From Auricularia sp. M13 (lineage: Eukaryota; Basidiomycota; Agaricomycetes; Auriculariales; Auriculariaceae): DNA of 64,000 bases. The stretch spans positions 1,426,001 to 1,490,000 of the forward strand of contig CM073199.1 in NCBI GenBank assembly GCA_037042915.1, written 5' to 3'. The number at the start of each line of letters is the position of its first letter. The first letter of the stretch is position 1. Shown piece after piece: positions 1 through 12,405 of this stretch. Under the pieces are notes generated by a model. The model made no database searches. It was not told the origin of the DNA and was given only the letters and a program-made list of their open reading frames with translations. The position numbers were made by a program, and so were the translations under genes.

Positions 1-1980
1 CCGTAGTAGCAGTCCGCCGCCGCACGCACCCTCATGATCCGTTGCAACATGCTCTGTCAGTACTACTGTAATTATTCGCCGCACGATCGCCAGACTCTAG
101 TGTAAATACATTCCTTCGGGCTAAGCGGAGGCTGATATCATGGGTGTGCATTTAGCGGGACGAATCAACTTCAATGTATGTGTGTGTGTATGTGTGGGAC
201 CGGGCACGGTGAAGTTGCGCCTTGGACCGGCCGCGGCAGGCGCACGGGTCTGTATGTGTGTATCGATCGATGCAGGTGGGATGGGTTGGCTACTGACGAG
301 CTATGTCATGCGGGAGGTCTGCCGTGCACGTGGGAAAGTGGGCCGTTCGCGCTGAAACAGCAAGCCGCAAGCCTGGAGGCGCTCCAATGGCGAGTTGTGT
401 GCCGCGCTTCGAACCCAGGACGGCCTTCCCCAAATCCGAGGATCTTGCCTCCCCTCCAGCAAAACCGGTCGCACGATGACTATGACAGAGCAGCGAGCAC
501 GCGCTATGGAATTGTATTTGGCTTGCTGCCTGCCCGGCATCCGTAAGCGACCCACAGCGCCCGCGCGCGAGCAGTCATGGCGTGTGTCAGTGGTGCGCTC
601 GGACTCGGACGACCCCAGGTTGCGGCAGGCCCGCCGGCCCAGGCGTACAGACGACACACACCCATAACCATTCCCAGTGCCGTGAACACGGCCAAGACGT
701 CGTCAGTTCAGCGCGCCACAGTTCTCCTGCCATTGCCAAGCGCCGTTGAGTTCGACGGGAGGTGTCCTTTTCCGCCCGTCCCGCTAGCGCGGTCGTGTTT
801 GTGCAGCGAGCCCATGCAAAGCAAGATTGCACGGGCGAGATGGTCGGTCGGCGCACCGGTCCTGAGCAGGGCAAGCGCAAAAGCACCTCGAACCTCAACG
901 TTTTCCCGTGTTGTTCCTCGTGTGCGGTGTGCGACTCGGAGCACCCATTGACAAGGGTTCGCGTGTCCTGGTACCTGTGGATCCATAGTGCATCCTGCGC
1001 GTGCCTGGCGCGTCCAGGAGATTGCTCGCGGCGCTCGAAGCCCGGAGAGCCTGAGGTCGGGCAGGCGGACGCGCACTCCCGCAGATTGGCTCCTCGACGT
1101 TTGCATTCAATGCATTTGCATTTGCGCGTCTGTTCGCTCGGGGTCGTTCTTGCAGCCTGCTGGACTGGATCCCGCCGCGCCGGGTCGCTGATAGGGTTGG
1201 GTTGTTGTTGTTGTCGGAGGCTCATCGTGAGGAACACGGCGCGAGCGGGAGCACGAGGGCAGCCTAAGCGTGGAGTCTTATTTCTTCTACTTACTGCGTT
1301 CTGCATCACCGGCTCACGGGCAGGCGTGCATGGGGCGACGTCATGCCCAGAGGGGCCAGCCTAGCGTCGTCATATAGTACAAGGGAGACTACCTCCCGCC
1401 CAATGAAGTGCGGTCCCGCACTGCACCCTTGTCCGTGATCCGCACATTGTGCACACCGCAAGCCAAGGCGCGAGCAGTCCTGCAGACGCAGGGGCGGAAC
1501 AGGATTAGTGGGTTGAGCACTCGGCGAGGAGGTCTTAGAACGTACCGTGCATAAGCGATTTGCCACGCTCGGCGTCGCGAACAACGGCCGTTATGGGGGA
1601 CACCAACGTCGTCCTCCGAGTCGAATTCTGCCGCCATTATGAGAAATCCAGGCGAAGTATATGCTGTTTTCCTGCATTCTCCACATTGTAGGTTCCTGGT
1701 TCCAGTTGCATTTGCAAGGGCAAATATGGCCGAGGCGGAACGGCATTATGAAAGTGTCCATCCATACACGAGAAAAAGGTCCAGACTTCGCAGGAAGGCT
1801 GCGACATGTCTTAGCAATGCAATGTAACGGAGAGCCGTGCAAGTCTGACCTGCCGCTAACGCGGATACCACCATTGAACATCGGAATTGCCAACGTGAAT
1901 CGTGTTGTTCGCAGGCGCATTGCTTAGACGTTAATCTATCACTGATACACGTTTGGAGCAGTCGCAGCGGACCCTTCTCC
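1..1980. other. Gene-poor stretch, no recognised gene
   Basis: Both strands were read. The open frames here (longest 240 codons, minus, 587-1309) have low-complexity, Arg/Ala/Pro-rich translations with no family resemblance and no convincing chain of spliced exons. A short GT-rich tract (about 174-198, repeated TGTG with TATG interruptions) is the only obvious simple repeat. The stretch probably holds the 3' flank of the minus-strand MYND gene and part of a neighbouring gene's flank. A rapidly evolving gene cannot be excluded. Confidence 0.5.
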
Positions 1981-3483
1981 TTAGTTGAAGCTGCCGGGGA
2001 CCTCCACAAGAATCATTATTTGAGTTGTGGACGGAGAAGATACAATACTCACCTGTATTTCATAACGGATGAAATCCATATACGGCCGGCTTCTGGACAT
2101 CGCCCACACGCAGACGGCACGCAGATCCTCATCGCGAACAGCAGGGCACAGCAGAATCCTAGACGCGTATTCGGGCTGCTCAGCAGTCGTGACGTCCGCC
2201 GCGCCCTGCATGACGACGAAAATGCGGCACAGGCGCTTGTGGCCGGCCTGCCAGTCGGTCAGCTGGCATTCTCTGGTGCAGTACCGCGCGAGCTTGCACT
2301 TGGCGCAGTTGGGGAGCTTGTCGGCGACGTCGAGCGCCGTGCGCGTGCAGCCCGGGCCCGCGCAGCGCTTTTCGAAGTGCAGCGCGTGCAGCGCCTTGTG
2401 CACGATGATCAGGACGGCCCCGCTGCGCGGGTTGCGCTCGACGTGGCGCAGGACGGCCGCGTCCGGCACGGTTGCGCGCGCGGTGGCCATGAGCGGCGAG
2501 ACGGGCGTCACGCAGGTGAAGATGGTCTTCCAATCCACGCGGTCGGACACGGTGATCTGGTCGAACGCGACGCGCCAGAGCGTCTGAAAGCCGTCGAGCT
2601 GGGTGTTCATGAAAGCGTACGTGTCTTCCGGGCGGGAGTATGGCCCACTGCAAATCGTTTGGAGCAAAGACGCGCCCGCCTTCAGCCCGCGCGCCGCGAG
2701 CATTGCTAGCCATCTCTTTTCGCCTAGATCTAAAGGGTGACTCAAAACGCCGACGGTCGTGAGTACCTCGACGCGGAGGTTACCCACGCCCGGCGTGCCG
2801 TACAAGATGATTGCCAGCAGTGCGGTGGTGAATGCTTTGCGCAGCGAGTGGGCGAGGAGAAGATCCCAGACGCGGGGGCGCGCGAGTTCGAGAACAGCTA
2901 GAAGCAGCCACCATGGACCGTCGTCCGCGTAGGAGCAGCATCCTTCGAGGAGCGTGTCTAGCGTTTGCGCGGGGCCGAACGGGAAGAGCTGCTCGACATT
3001 CGTCGGCCAGGCGCCGCTGGACGAGCGGAAGCGCTTCTGCGGGGCCATCGCGCGGTGCATTACGGTTCGTACGATGCCCGTCGAGCTGTCGATTCCGTAC
3101 AAACAGTTAACCAGGCAGTGGCAAAGCAGAGACTGGAATATCCGCAACGGGTCCGAGGTATCTTGCATGTGCATAATATTCAGTGCCCGAGCATGGCTAT
3201 GGGAATTCGGACAGGAGTCAATATTGCGCTGCAACGCTCTACGCAGCTCTGTCTGAGCGTCGGGATTTCGAGGAGCAGTCAGAGCACGCATGCACGCGTT
3301 CCAGAAGTCGTGCTCTGTCGTTTGGAGTTCCGGGAGCTCAGGCGCATCTACATTGAGCGCGTAGGGGATGCAGAAACAGCAGATTGGGCAGAACAGTGGA
3401 TCAAGGCGAGCATCCTGAGCCAGACTGCGAGCAAGCGCCCTGAACATGGGCCGATTAAAGGCTACACGCGTCGCGCGCTGCAT
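1981..3483 (-). CDS. MYND-type zinc finger protein
   Basis: A 500-codon open frame. A MYND finger lies near residues 373-414: the Cys pair CAGPGC, then CAKC, then YCTREC, and finally HKRLC, which supplies the usual C6-H-C zinc ligands. MYND fingers are protein-protein modules; in basidiomycetes many copies occur in otherwise uncharacterised proteins, so no specific role can be assigned. The region before the finger is mostly helical and has no other domain I recognise. The last 48 nt before the final codons (GTGAGT...GTGGAG) look like an in-frame intron, which would shorten the tail to end in VPGSFN. An alternative start is the Met at residue 13. The gene is divergent from the Axl2-like gene, with about 240 bp of shared upstream DNA. 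Confidence 0.8.
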   Translation of the reverse strand: MQRATRVAFNRPMFRALARSLAQDARLDPLFCPICCFCIPYALNVDAPELPELQTTEHDFWNACMRALTAPRNPDAQTELRRALQRNIDSCPNSHSHARALNIMHMQDTSDPLRIFQSLLCHCLVNCLYGIDSSTGIVRTVMHRAMAPQKRFRSSSGAWPTNVEQLFPFGPAQTLDTLLEGCCSYADDGPWWLLLAVLELARPRVWDLLLAHSLRKAFTTALLAIILYGTPGVGNLRVEVLTTVGVLSHPLDLGEKRWLAMLAARGLKAGASLLQTICSGPYSRPEDTYAFMNTQLDGFQTLWRVAFDQITVSDRVDWKTIFTCVTPVSPLMATARATVPDAAVLRHVERNPRSGAVLIIVHKALHALHFEKRCAGPGCTRTALDVADKLPNCAKCKLARYCTRECQLTDWQAGHKRLCRIFVVMQGAADVTTAEQPEYASRILLCPAVRDEDLRAVCVWAMSRSRPYMDFIRYEIQVSIVSSPSTTQIMILVEVPGSFN

Positions 3484-3720
3484 GGTACCAGTTTCAAAGC
3501 CGGACGACGACGAGCGAGGCGGATGCTGAACACGATCTGGCAGGGTCAGCTGGCGGGATTGGAATGCATCCGGCAGTCAGATATGCCGCCGCACGTGGGC
3601 TCTGCTTGCGCTCAAACAGCCTCAAGAGTCCGTGCACACGAGAAACGACGGCCATGAGCCTAATGGAGCGCCGCGCCTCTTGCTCGCCGACCTCCACGAC
3701 CTGCAGCGGTCTCCCCAGGG

Positions 3721-6695
3721 ATGTTGACGCTCGTCGCAGGCGTCGCCGTGGTCCTGCTCGCCGCCGCGCGCAATGGCGCCTGTGCTCCCAGTCTCGTGCG
3801 CCCCCTGCAGTCGCAGCTCCCGCCAGTCGCACGCGTCGGTCACGCGTACACGTTCGCCATTGCCAAGTCCACGTTCCAGTCCACAACGGCCAACGCGTCG
3901 CTGCTGTACAACGTCCATGGCCTGCCAGAATGGGCGACCTTCAGCGCTGAGCATTTGGAGATCACCGGCACGCCTGGCGAGGACGACGTTGCGACAACAC
4001 AGGTCACGCTGTCCGCGACAGAACAGGGCTCCGACGCGGACGCTGCGCAGAGTAGCTTTCGGCTCATCGTGACCGCCGCGCCGACGCCCACCGCGCACGT
4101 GCCACTCGCCGAGCAGCTCGCGCCCTCCAACGCGAGCGCGTTCAGCAACACGACCGCCGTCCTCAGCTCGGCTTTCCCACTCCAGCAGACGCCGGGGGTG
4201 CGCATCCCGCCCGGCTGGTCCTTCAGCCTCGGCCTCGACCCCCATTCGTGCACGTCCGCGGGCCGCGCCAGGGTGTACTACGGCGCGACGCTCGCGTCGG
4301 GCGACGCGCTGCCCGCCTGGCTGCGCTTCTCGAACAAGTCGCTCACGTTCTCGGGCTCGACGCCGCGCGGCGCGCCGCTGCAGAGCTTCGCCGTGCGCTT
4401 TGTGTGTGCCGACTTCCCTGACAGTGCGGCCGTGGAGCAGGTCTTCGCGTTCGTCGTCGCGGACGCCGCGCATCGGCTCGAGGTGCGCGCGCCTTTGCAG
4501 GAAATCAGCACTGTCGCGTATGGCTTGGTTCTGCAGGACGTGAAGGCTGCGTCCATGGCAGCGATGTATCTTGACGGGAGTCCTGTGACTGAGGCAGATA
4601 TCACCAAGGTCGGCGTCCAGGTGCCGCAGAGCTTATCCTGGCTGAAATGGAATAGGTAATGAGCAGCGATTGTCCAAGCCTATCTGCATGCTCATACACC
4701 GTTTTTAGCGAGGATAACACGCTGCGAGGCGACGTGCCTTCTTCTGCCGACCTGCTCTCTGGCTGGACAACGGCGGTCAACGTCACTGTGGCCGTGGAGT
4801 CTTCGTATGGAACATCGGCCACGCTCGCACTTCCAGTGCGCGTGTATCCGTACCTCTTCAAGGACCGTACCTTTCCATCTGCCCAGCCCGCGCGCGGACG
4901 CTCCGAGCCGACGGTCGCAGTCTCCTTGGCGGACTTCCTTACAGCAGCGGCTTCATCGTCGCAGGAAACCGTCGTTACAGTATCACTGGAGCCCGCCGAC
5001 GCTTCCTCCTGGCTCACATTGGACAAGTCCACGCTTGCGCTTGAAGGTGTCGTACCAGCGGGTCTGACGTATTCCGCCGTGGCCGTAACAATGTCTGCGC
5101 TGCATCAGACTTGGCCGACTACAGCCACATCGGTCGCGTCTTTTCAGGTCGAAGGTCTGCGCGATCCTGGCGTCCCCGCAGATGACGGCCTCGCGATGGT
5201 CGGGGGCAGTGGACGCAACGCTCGCCGCCGAGCCGTCGTTGCCATGGCCGTCCTCATCCCGATCCTCGCCCTCCTCGCGCTCGCGCTTCTCATTTTCTGC
5301 AGGAGGCGGCGAGCTGGTGCTGGCCAGAAACAGAAACGCGCTGGAAAGCCTCAGATTCCTGTCATCAGCGTCACGGCGTCACGCTCGTGGCCGAACCTGC
5401 GCCCGGGTCTCTTCGGCGGCCAGCGCACGAGCGCGTCGAGCGACACCAAGAAGCTCAGTATCTCGTGTCACTCGCAGATATCGCACACCAGCTCGTGGAT
5501 TGTCGGCACCTCCATCCACGACGGCCACATCAGCGTGCTTTCGCCGCGCGACGGGCTTACGTTGGGCTCGTTTGAGGCGATTTCGCTCACTCAGATTGGG
5601 AGCCGACACCCGACGCCCAAGGAGCAGTCGCCGCAGCTCAAGGAGCTCGCTCCGCCCGTGCTGCATTCGGGACGTAGCACGCCGCGGCGCCTGGCCCTCG
5701 TGCGCGCGCTCGACCCGGAGCTGTCGGACGAGATCAAGCAGCGCAGGACGAGCGAGGACCTGACGGAAATCGAGTTTGCCAGCCCCACGCGGTCCGACTT
5801 CGACGCGACGTCGGGCTCGAGCGTCGCGAGCTACAAGTGGACGTCGCCGTCGGACGACGGCGAGGACGCGTCGGACAACACGCTCGCCTCGCAGCGCAGC
5901 ATCCCGCACCCGCGCTCGGACTTCCGCCCGCCGCCGGACGGCCCGCGCCTGTACGTCCGCGCGCGCGCCGAGGCGGAGGTCCGGCGCGTCGGCGCGGACG
6001 CCATCGGGCGCTCGCAGCAGACGATCCAGCTGCCCGGCACGGCGTTCGGCTCGCAGGGCGACTTTGCGATCTCGGAGGACAGCGACAGCAGCGCCGACGA
6101 CGACGACGACGACGTGTCGTGCATCCGCGTCGCGAGCCTCGTGCCCGTCGGCACGCCCACGCCCGTGCGCGGCGTCGCCGTGCAGCAGGTACAGCTCGAG
6201 GGCACGCCCGACGCTGCGCGCACGGAGGCGGAGGCGGAGGCGGCGAGCGCGGACCGCGCGCTGTTCGGCCTGGGGTACCCGCTGGGCGCGCTCTCGCAGC
6301 CTGCATCGGCCGCGCCGAGCATCCGGCTGGTGTCCCCGCCCGCGTCGCCCACGCGCGCGGACGGCGGCGCGAGCCCGAAGGACGCGCCGCAGGTCGTGCG
6401 CGCGCGCGTGGGGCAGCGCTTCCACTTCCATCCGCAGCTGAACCCGCCGCCGGCGATGACGCCGTCGTCCGGGCGCTCGTCGCCGTCGCGCGCGCGCTTC
6501 GTCGCGACGTGCGACGACGCGGCGCGCTCAAAATTGCCCGCCTGGCTCCGCTGGGACGAGGAGGAGCTCGCGTTCTGGGGCGTCCCCGGCGCAGCGGACG
6601 TGGCGAGCGTGCAGGTGCGCGTCGTAGAGACCGTCGCGCGCAGGTCGCGCGATGTCGTCGTTGGCCGCGTCCTTGTCGTTGTGGTGAAGAACTGA
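3721..6695 (+). CDS. AXL2: Axl2-like single-pass membrane protein with cadherin-like (CADG/He_PIG) domains
   Basis: Two exons, 3721-4655 and 4709-6695, joined across a 53-nt GT..AG intron, give about 973 aa. A signal peptide (MLTLVAGVAVVLLAAARNGA) is followed by several dystroglycan-type cadherin-like domains; motifs such as LPEWATFS, EITGTPGE and LPAWLRFSNKSL are typical of the He_PIG/CADG fold. One transmembrane segment lies near residues 487-509, followed by RRRR as a stop-transfer signal. The cytosolic tail of about 460 aa is Ser/Asp/Arg-rich and disordered. Yeast Axl2/Bud10 marks axial bud sites and works with septins; a polarity or septation role here is inferred. The tail ends in another CADG-like segment (LPAWLRWDEEELAFWGVPG), an odd place for such a domain. 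Confidence 0.8.
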
Positions 6696-7176
6696 TTTCG
6701 TAATTCCATAGACAATGTACCGTATGTGCTCGCTGACTGGTTGTCCCTTGCGGATAGTCGCTAGGACTGTCTGTTCTCGTCTTGTATCTCTTATGGACCG
6801 TGACTGTATCGTCAACCCTATGTCGATGTACAACAGAGTTTTCATTCGCTGACATGCCCGCGACACACGGGCGAGAACGCGTGTCTAGATGCATGCATGT
6901 GCGAGAATCGTTTGCAGCCTGCAGCGAAAGAGCTCATCGCGTTTGTGTGCTGCTTAATTGACGTTTCTTCCAGGCCTTCGTATTCATACTCGGCGATCAA
7001 CATAAATGAGCACAAACCGCGTAGTGGCAAAAGGTTCGACAACATGCGAATTATGTAGTGGTTGGTCATTACTTAACGTTGATACAGTATACCCAAGGAC
7101 TGTACAGTAGATCTAAAGAACGTGGACTAGAGCTCTAAAAGCTGTATCGATATCAGTAATTTTTGGAAAAACCCTT
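6696..7176. other. Convergent intergenic region
   Basis: This lies between the 3' ends of the Axl2-like gene (+) and the MFS gene (-). It is AT-richer than the flanking coding DNA. I see no gene in it; it should hold both 3' untranslated regions. Confidence 0.5.
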
Positions 7177-9312
7177 TTATGATGCCTGCGCCAGCTTGCG
7201 CAGACGCCGCGCTTCCCTCCACCGCGGCCCAAAAACTCTTGCGACGACCAGCAGGGGCAGCATTATAGCTGCCCCGCCGCCTCCCAGGATGATGAAGAGG
7301 AATCCAGTTCCAAGCTCGCGGCGGATGGCCTCCTGAGCAGCCACGATCGCTGCTCCAAGCAGACAGCGGAAAAGGTTGTTCTTGGTTCAAATTAAATATC
7401 AGGAAGACGTGAAACGCGATGGGCAGATGCGTACCGCGGCTGTGACAGAGGCCCCCTGGCCAGGTAGAAGGTCAAGCAGGAGTGTCTGGAAGGTATTAAA
7501 AAGCACGGCAGTGACCCATCCGACTATTGCGAAGCTAAGTTACCCTCGCTTTCTGCGAGAACGGAAAGGAGACTTACAGAGAAACTGGCAAATCAACGGC
7601 ACCGCCAACGTCGTGCGACCGACGCTCCACCCATAACTCACAATGGCCGCGACACCTGCTCCGATGAAGAACGGGAGCAAGCGCAGGCGCGCGCGCTCGA
7701 TTGGGAACTCCGGCGGATATTGTGCGCCCTTCGTGCCACCATTGCGACGGTACTCCGCGTCTTGCACCTTCCCGTTAAGCATACCGCCAAAAGTCGCGCC
7801 GCCCGCAACGGCCAGATAACACAAACCGACCTGAGCAGGTTCGTTAGATGTGACAAGGTGATACCCGACAGCACTGACTGTTGTTTCCGTGAGGTAGGAG
7901 TACGATTCAGTCAGGATGGGCGACGAGCTGGACATTAGCGCTTGGAACACAGCGTACGCCGCTGCTGATGCGCAGAGAAGGACGAGCACATCGGGTTCTT
8001 TGAGGAATGCGGGGGCGAGCGGTGCACGTTTCTCGGGTTCTGCGCGCGTTCCCGCGTCGAGCTTTTCGGAAGCGTAATGCGTGAGCAACGGCAGCGGCGG
8101 GCGAATAAGGGCTGGCGGTGGGATATCGCCTGCGCCAACAATGGAACGCAGCGTCTCTGGCAGGAAACTGGGTACGCGGATGAGAGATGTGCAAAATGCG
8201 AAACAAAAGTGAGAGCGACTAACAGGAACACGGCAAGCGCGGCGCACGCAGATGCAATGGTAAGGAACCAGAAAATGCCTCTGTAGGACGGTCATGTTAG
8301 TCTCCGGTGGTGTCGTCTCAGTACCATACCTCCATCCAAAGTGCTCTCCAATTGCTCCTCCAATTATGGGACCTTGTATAGATGAATACTGGATAGCATG
8401 AGGTATATACGGCAGCTCACCAACAGCCGGTCCCAGGAGCTACGCGAAGACATACATATGAGTCCCATAGCGACGACTGTAGAAAATTACACGAACCGGC
8501 GCAATGGTGGCAACGGCGACAAGTGTACCCCGCTCGCCTGGGGTGCTAATGTCCGAGATAACGCCATAGCCTACGATGGTTGAGCGATAGTATATTGAAC
8601 TATGAGGTGTCTCACCTATGGATACAGTCGGGGCGCTGCCCGCAGATTGCACGCATCGAAGAACGATGAGCAGCCAGAAAGCGTTGCGCGGAACGAGAGC
8701 GAGCCCCACGCAGGATCCGCAGAGTAAAATTAGGCACACGAGGTAGGCCTATTCAGAGATTTCATTAAGACCAGTAGCGTGGGCGACATTTTTTCTATCT
8801 CACCAAGCGTCGCCCTTTGTGATCTGCTAACGCGCCAACAACCATCGGCGCTGAGGATACGTGAGCAAGCCGGGCATATTGCAATAACGAAGACTCACAC
8901 AGGCCCTGAAGCACCAGGAACGCTGTGACGGTGAGGTTGATGTGCTCGACATCCGTGTCGAAGTAGTCGGCGAGCTGGGGGATGACAGGGAAGTAGACAT
9001 TGGCGCTGAAGGGGCTTTGAGGCGAGCAAGGGTTAATTCGGGAGCGTGGGAACAAGGAATTGGATTTTACCTGTGAAACGCAACGAACGATCAGTGTTAT
9101 GCAGATGGCAAAACAAAGCGTGTTGCAACGACCACATGCCTCAACATGCTCGCCAGGCTGGTCAGCAGAATGATGCCGACTTTTTCTCTCGTCGACCATA
9201 CGGAGTGCGCAGGCGCGATAGTACTGGTGCTGGGCGAAGTGAGCGCCAGGGAGTCGAGCTGCTCCGTGTCCGCGGCCTTTTCAGGGTCCTGTGGCTTCGG
9301 CGTCTCCGGCAT
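7177..9312 (-). CDS. Major facilitator superfamily transporter (DHA1/drug:H+ antiporter-like)
   Basis: Spliced gene with many exons. The N-terminus at 9312 has a short acidic cytosolic tail and then TM1 (VGIILLTSLASML). The next exon contains NVYFPVIPQLADYF and LTVTAFLVLQGL (TM1-TM2), followed by the loop 2-3 signature GALADHKGRR, the classic MFS motif A (GxLaDrxGRr). Later exons give the central loop (from SIVGAGDIPPP to KEPDVLVLLCASAAAY) and C-terminal helices ending FLFIILGGGGAAIMLPLLVV, with RWREARRLRKLAQAS at the stop. The layout matches 12-TM DHA1-type proton antiporters (polyamine, quinidine and drug exporters) of the plasma membrane. The substrate is unknown. About seven introns; exact borders were not all resolved. 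Confidence 0.8.
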
Positions 9313-10942
9313 GCTGTTCCGTGCAGTCTAAAGTCAAAACGAAGCACAATCAGTCGGGCTCGCAAGGCTGCGCGAGTTGGCTCTTGCCTAAAATGAGGGG
9401 CTGTGGCGGACAAGAAAACTTGGCCTCGTGCTCGAAAGAGATGAGGGGGAGAGGAAGAAAGGGTGCCTGATTCTCGTTGCCCAGATGTCGCGTCTGGCCG
9501 ATGTCAGGCACCGCAGCTCTGTTCCGCGTAACCGTCTCGCAGATGCCGGCCGCTGGTAAAACCCTCTGTCGAGCGAGAGTCTGGGGCATGAGAAAGAAAA
9601 TGTGCATCGTACTTCGACGTCGCGCAACACGCTATAGCAGGCTATAGCACTAGCCGACGTCGTGCAACTGCAAGAAGCTCCGAATCACGGAACAGCAGCA
9701 AGGAAGCAACATCCTGCGGCGGAGGCCTACTGAGCAGTACTGAGCTTGAAAGCTGGAGGAGGATGCAAAGGGTTCAAAGGTCTGCCTACCCTGTCAGATG
9801 ATCATGAGCTATGTAGTATGTATGTGTGCAAAGGCAAACGAACTGACGAATTGCCCGGAGCGCTTTGCCTTCTTGCTATGTCATTGGTGAGACATAGGTT
9901 CTTCCTAATGGGTGTGCGAGAAACGTCAATGAGAATATCATCTTCTGGTCGCAGTGAGTGTGCAGGTGGTGCAACGTGTGGCTTGTGTCCCGAAAGACCT
10001 CAAGAGCGAGTCTGCACCAGCATGCGCAAGTTCCTGCTCATCCTTAGGCGCACGGTGGTCAACAACAAAACGAACAGCTTCAAGAGTCGTTCACAATGGT
10101 CACAGAATCCAGCCCTTGCGACGAGATGGTGTCGAATATCTTGTCAGCTTGCACCTCCAGGGCGAGCTTGCATCTCCAGGGCGCGCGACAGAGCTCGCAT
10201 CTTAACTCGTCAGGCATTCGAACGCCGTCCGCTGGGCGACATACGAAAGTAGTCGAGCCAAATTATCCTCTCGCGCAGGGTCGAGCTCGCGAAGTACGAC
10301 CGGCGAGACGGTGCATGGGGTGACATCTCGGCAACGGTCATGCCCATGAGTCTGCAGGAATATTTGCACACATGCTTGCAGCTCCGGCACGCTCGAGCGT
10401 TCGCATGTGTAGGCAGGTCAGGACGAAAGACGCCCTAGGCGTCGATGAGTGGTAGCAAGCACTGTAGATGAGCCCCTCGCCCGAACGCAAGGAGCACTGG
10501 CATGACAACCGAGCTAACGAAGGCTGGACAGGACACCGCACTCATGGGTTTTGTAGGCGTATAAAGTATGCACATGTCGAGGTACAGTTGAGGCGTGGTA
10601 AGGACTGACTGGTTGAAGACCAGATTCATCCGAAGAAACTCCGCACTGAGTTCCACTGTTAAAATATTGAGCCCGGAGGTCTGACCATGGAAAGAGCAGG
10701 CCCGCGAGAGTTAGATGCTGGTACTTTGGTTCGTCTGTTTAGATGCATGTAATGTACGAAAATGAGGTTTACATAGACTGCGCGTAGGCGAGAGGGAGTC
10801 TGATTGTCAGAGACAAACGGAACAATTCGACAGAACGGTTCTCCTCGAGCAACCGCGTTACTTCGGCTTTTGCAGGCCGTGCAAATGCGCGGCGCAAACG
10901 AACCTTACACTTTGCATGCCGTGAGCCACGGCGACAACAAAC
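9313..10942. other. Gene-poor region, possible unrecognised minus-strand exons
   Basis: 1.6 kb upstream of the MFS transporter and downstream of the paraoxonase-like gene. No family was recognised. On the minus strand, 10656 down to about 10070 has a run of translations that could be exons of an unknown protein (MELSAEFLRMNLVFNQSV at 10656; VVLRELDPAREDNLARLL near 10290; LALEVQADKIFDTISSQG near 10150), but I could not build a splice-consistent model. It could equally be a decayed gene or chance. Confidence 0.25.
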
Positions 10943-12405
10943 CTAGGGCGGACATAAGCCGATGGATGCCACGAGGGTATGGTGGAACGTACCGCTCATG
11001 AACAGCTTCCCGCGACGAGCGTCATGGACAGCAGTTGTCATTGTCGACACTAGAGAGCCATCGTCCTCGAAAATCTGCACGTATTTTCTCCATAAGTGAC
11101 TGCTCATGGAGAAAGAGGGGCATCGATTGATTCACCGTCTCGACATTGTACCCTCCTGTGGAATTTGTGGTCACACCGTAGACGGTGGAAGGAGAGCGAC
11201 ATTGGAAAGTGAAGTCATTCATGCAGGAGGTGAAATCCAAGGCCTTCGGAAAGGCTGCGCAGATAACTTCAGAGACCACATAACGATGCCGGGCTAGAGT
11301 CGAGGACTTACCTGCAGCGTATATGTGCCCGTTTTCGTCCATTGTCAAGTTATCCATGGCATTTTCTAAAAGTCTTGTTCAGACCATGGCATGGGAAAGC
11401 GGGCCGATGATACTCACCGATATTGATTCTGTCTTTCAATATCAGAGTGCCGTTCTTCAGAGCCTCCATAACGTAGATGCCGCCGTGGACAGAATCGGCG
11501 ACATAGACCGTGTTATTGCGAGGCGCCCTAACAATGCCATTGGCCCCTGCCATGTTCTCCGCAGCGAGGAAACATCCGCTGTCAACATGACAGAAACCCA
11601 CAGAGGTATGGGCTGTGAAGAAAAACATGAGGCGCTCGAAACTCTGCGCGTAACGGTCAGGATGGACAAGAGGATGCAGACAAGCAAAACGCACCATTTT
11701 CCAAGAGAGCTTTTTCCCCTCGCTATTTGTGAAGTACACACTCTTCCCGTCGGGCGAGCCAGAAACGTCGTTAGGTGTGATTATAACCTTCTCGTCGCGG
11801 AACGTATGCACATGGTGCAGCGTGCTGCTGCCCACGCGCGTCTTGAAGATCTCGATGACGGAGTCCGCACCCCCGCTTACGAACTTCTCGACGCTCTCCG
11901 GCAGGCGATGGTTCACGGCGTATACGAATAACTCGTTCGGGTCGCTCGCGCTGGTCACGACATCGAGTCCGTGCAGCGAAACCGTGCGCTTGGCGTCAAA
12001 GTCGCTGCCCGGCGCTACTTCGAGGCGGGTCACAGTGTTCGTCGCCGCGTCGTAGGTCGCGAAATAGTCGTATGTCGTGCGCTCCCCGACGGCAGGCGAC
12101 CAGTTCACCCAGTTGAGCCTGTCGCGTGGCGTTGAGCACGCAAGATACAGCAGCCCCGACGGCGCGTGAAGCGATATTTCTGCGGGTGGGATGTTAGACT
12201 ACAGCGTACAAGTTTCTCAAGCCAGGGGCTTACTTTCACAGGACTTCAGCTCTGGAACAGTTATGCAGTCGCGCGTCCCGGTGGGCTGAACTGGTCGGAA
12301 GACGCCCCAGGTGTCAAGCAGAGGCTGTACGTATATCTGAACAAGCGCCACAAGCACTGCGACTACAGCCGTCCCGACGACGGCCCCGTAGAGAGCAAGT
12401 CCCAT
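10943..12405 (-). CDS. Membrane-anchored paraoxonase/arylesterase-like (SMP-30/gluconolactonase fold) protein
   Basis: Several exons. The start at 12405 gives a short tail and one N-terminal transmembrane helix (residues about 2-24, YGAVVGTAVVAVLVALVQIY), then a lumenal Cys-containing segment (CITVPELKSCES) and a beta-propeller. Recognisable blades include SGLLYLACSTPRDR, the Asn/Asp-rich VIITPNDVSGSPDGKSVYFT, AGANGIVRAPRNNTVYVAD and MDNLTMDENGHIYAAG; their N-D residues match the calcium/catalytic positions of the SMP-30/paraoxonase superfamily. The last exon is read in the frame ending FEDDGSLVSTMTTAVHDARR...GTFHHTLVASIGLCPP with a stop at 10943-10945; the longer open frame overlapping it is wrong. 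A lactonase or arylesterase activity facing the ER lumen or outside is inferred; the substrate is unknown. Confidence 0.75.

Noticed and set aside
587-1309. 240-codon minus frame in the left-edge region
   Set aside because: Composition typical of random GC-rich DNA, no recognised motif, no supporting exon chain.
5379-6894. Minus-strand frames of 350 and 386 codons opposite the Axl2-like gene
   Set aside because: Almost pure Arg/Ala/Pro from GC-rich antisense DNA; no domain.
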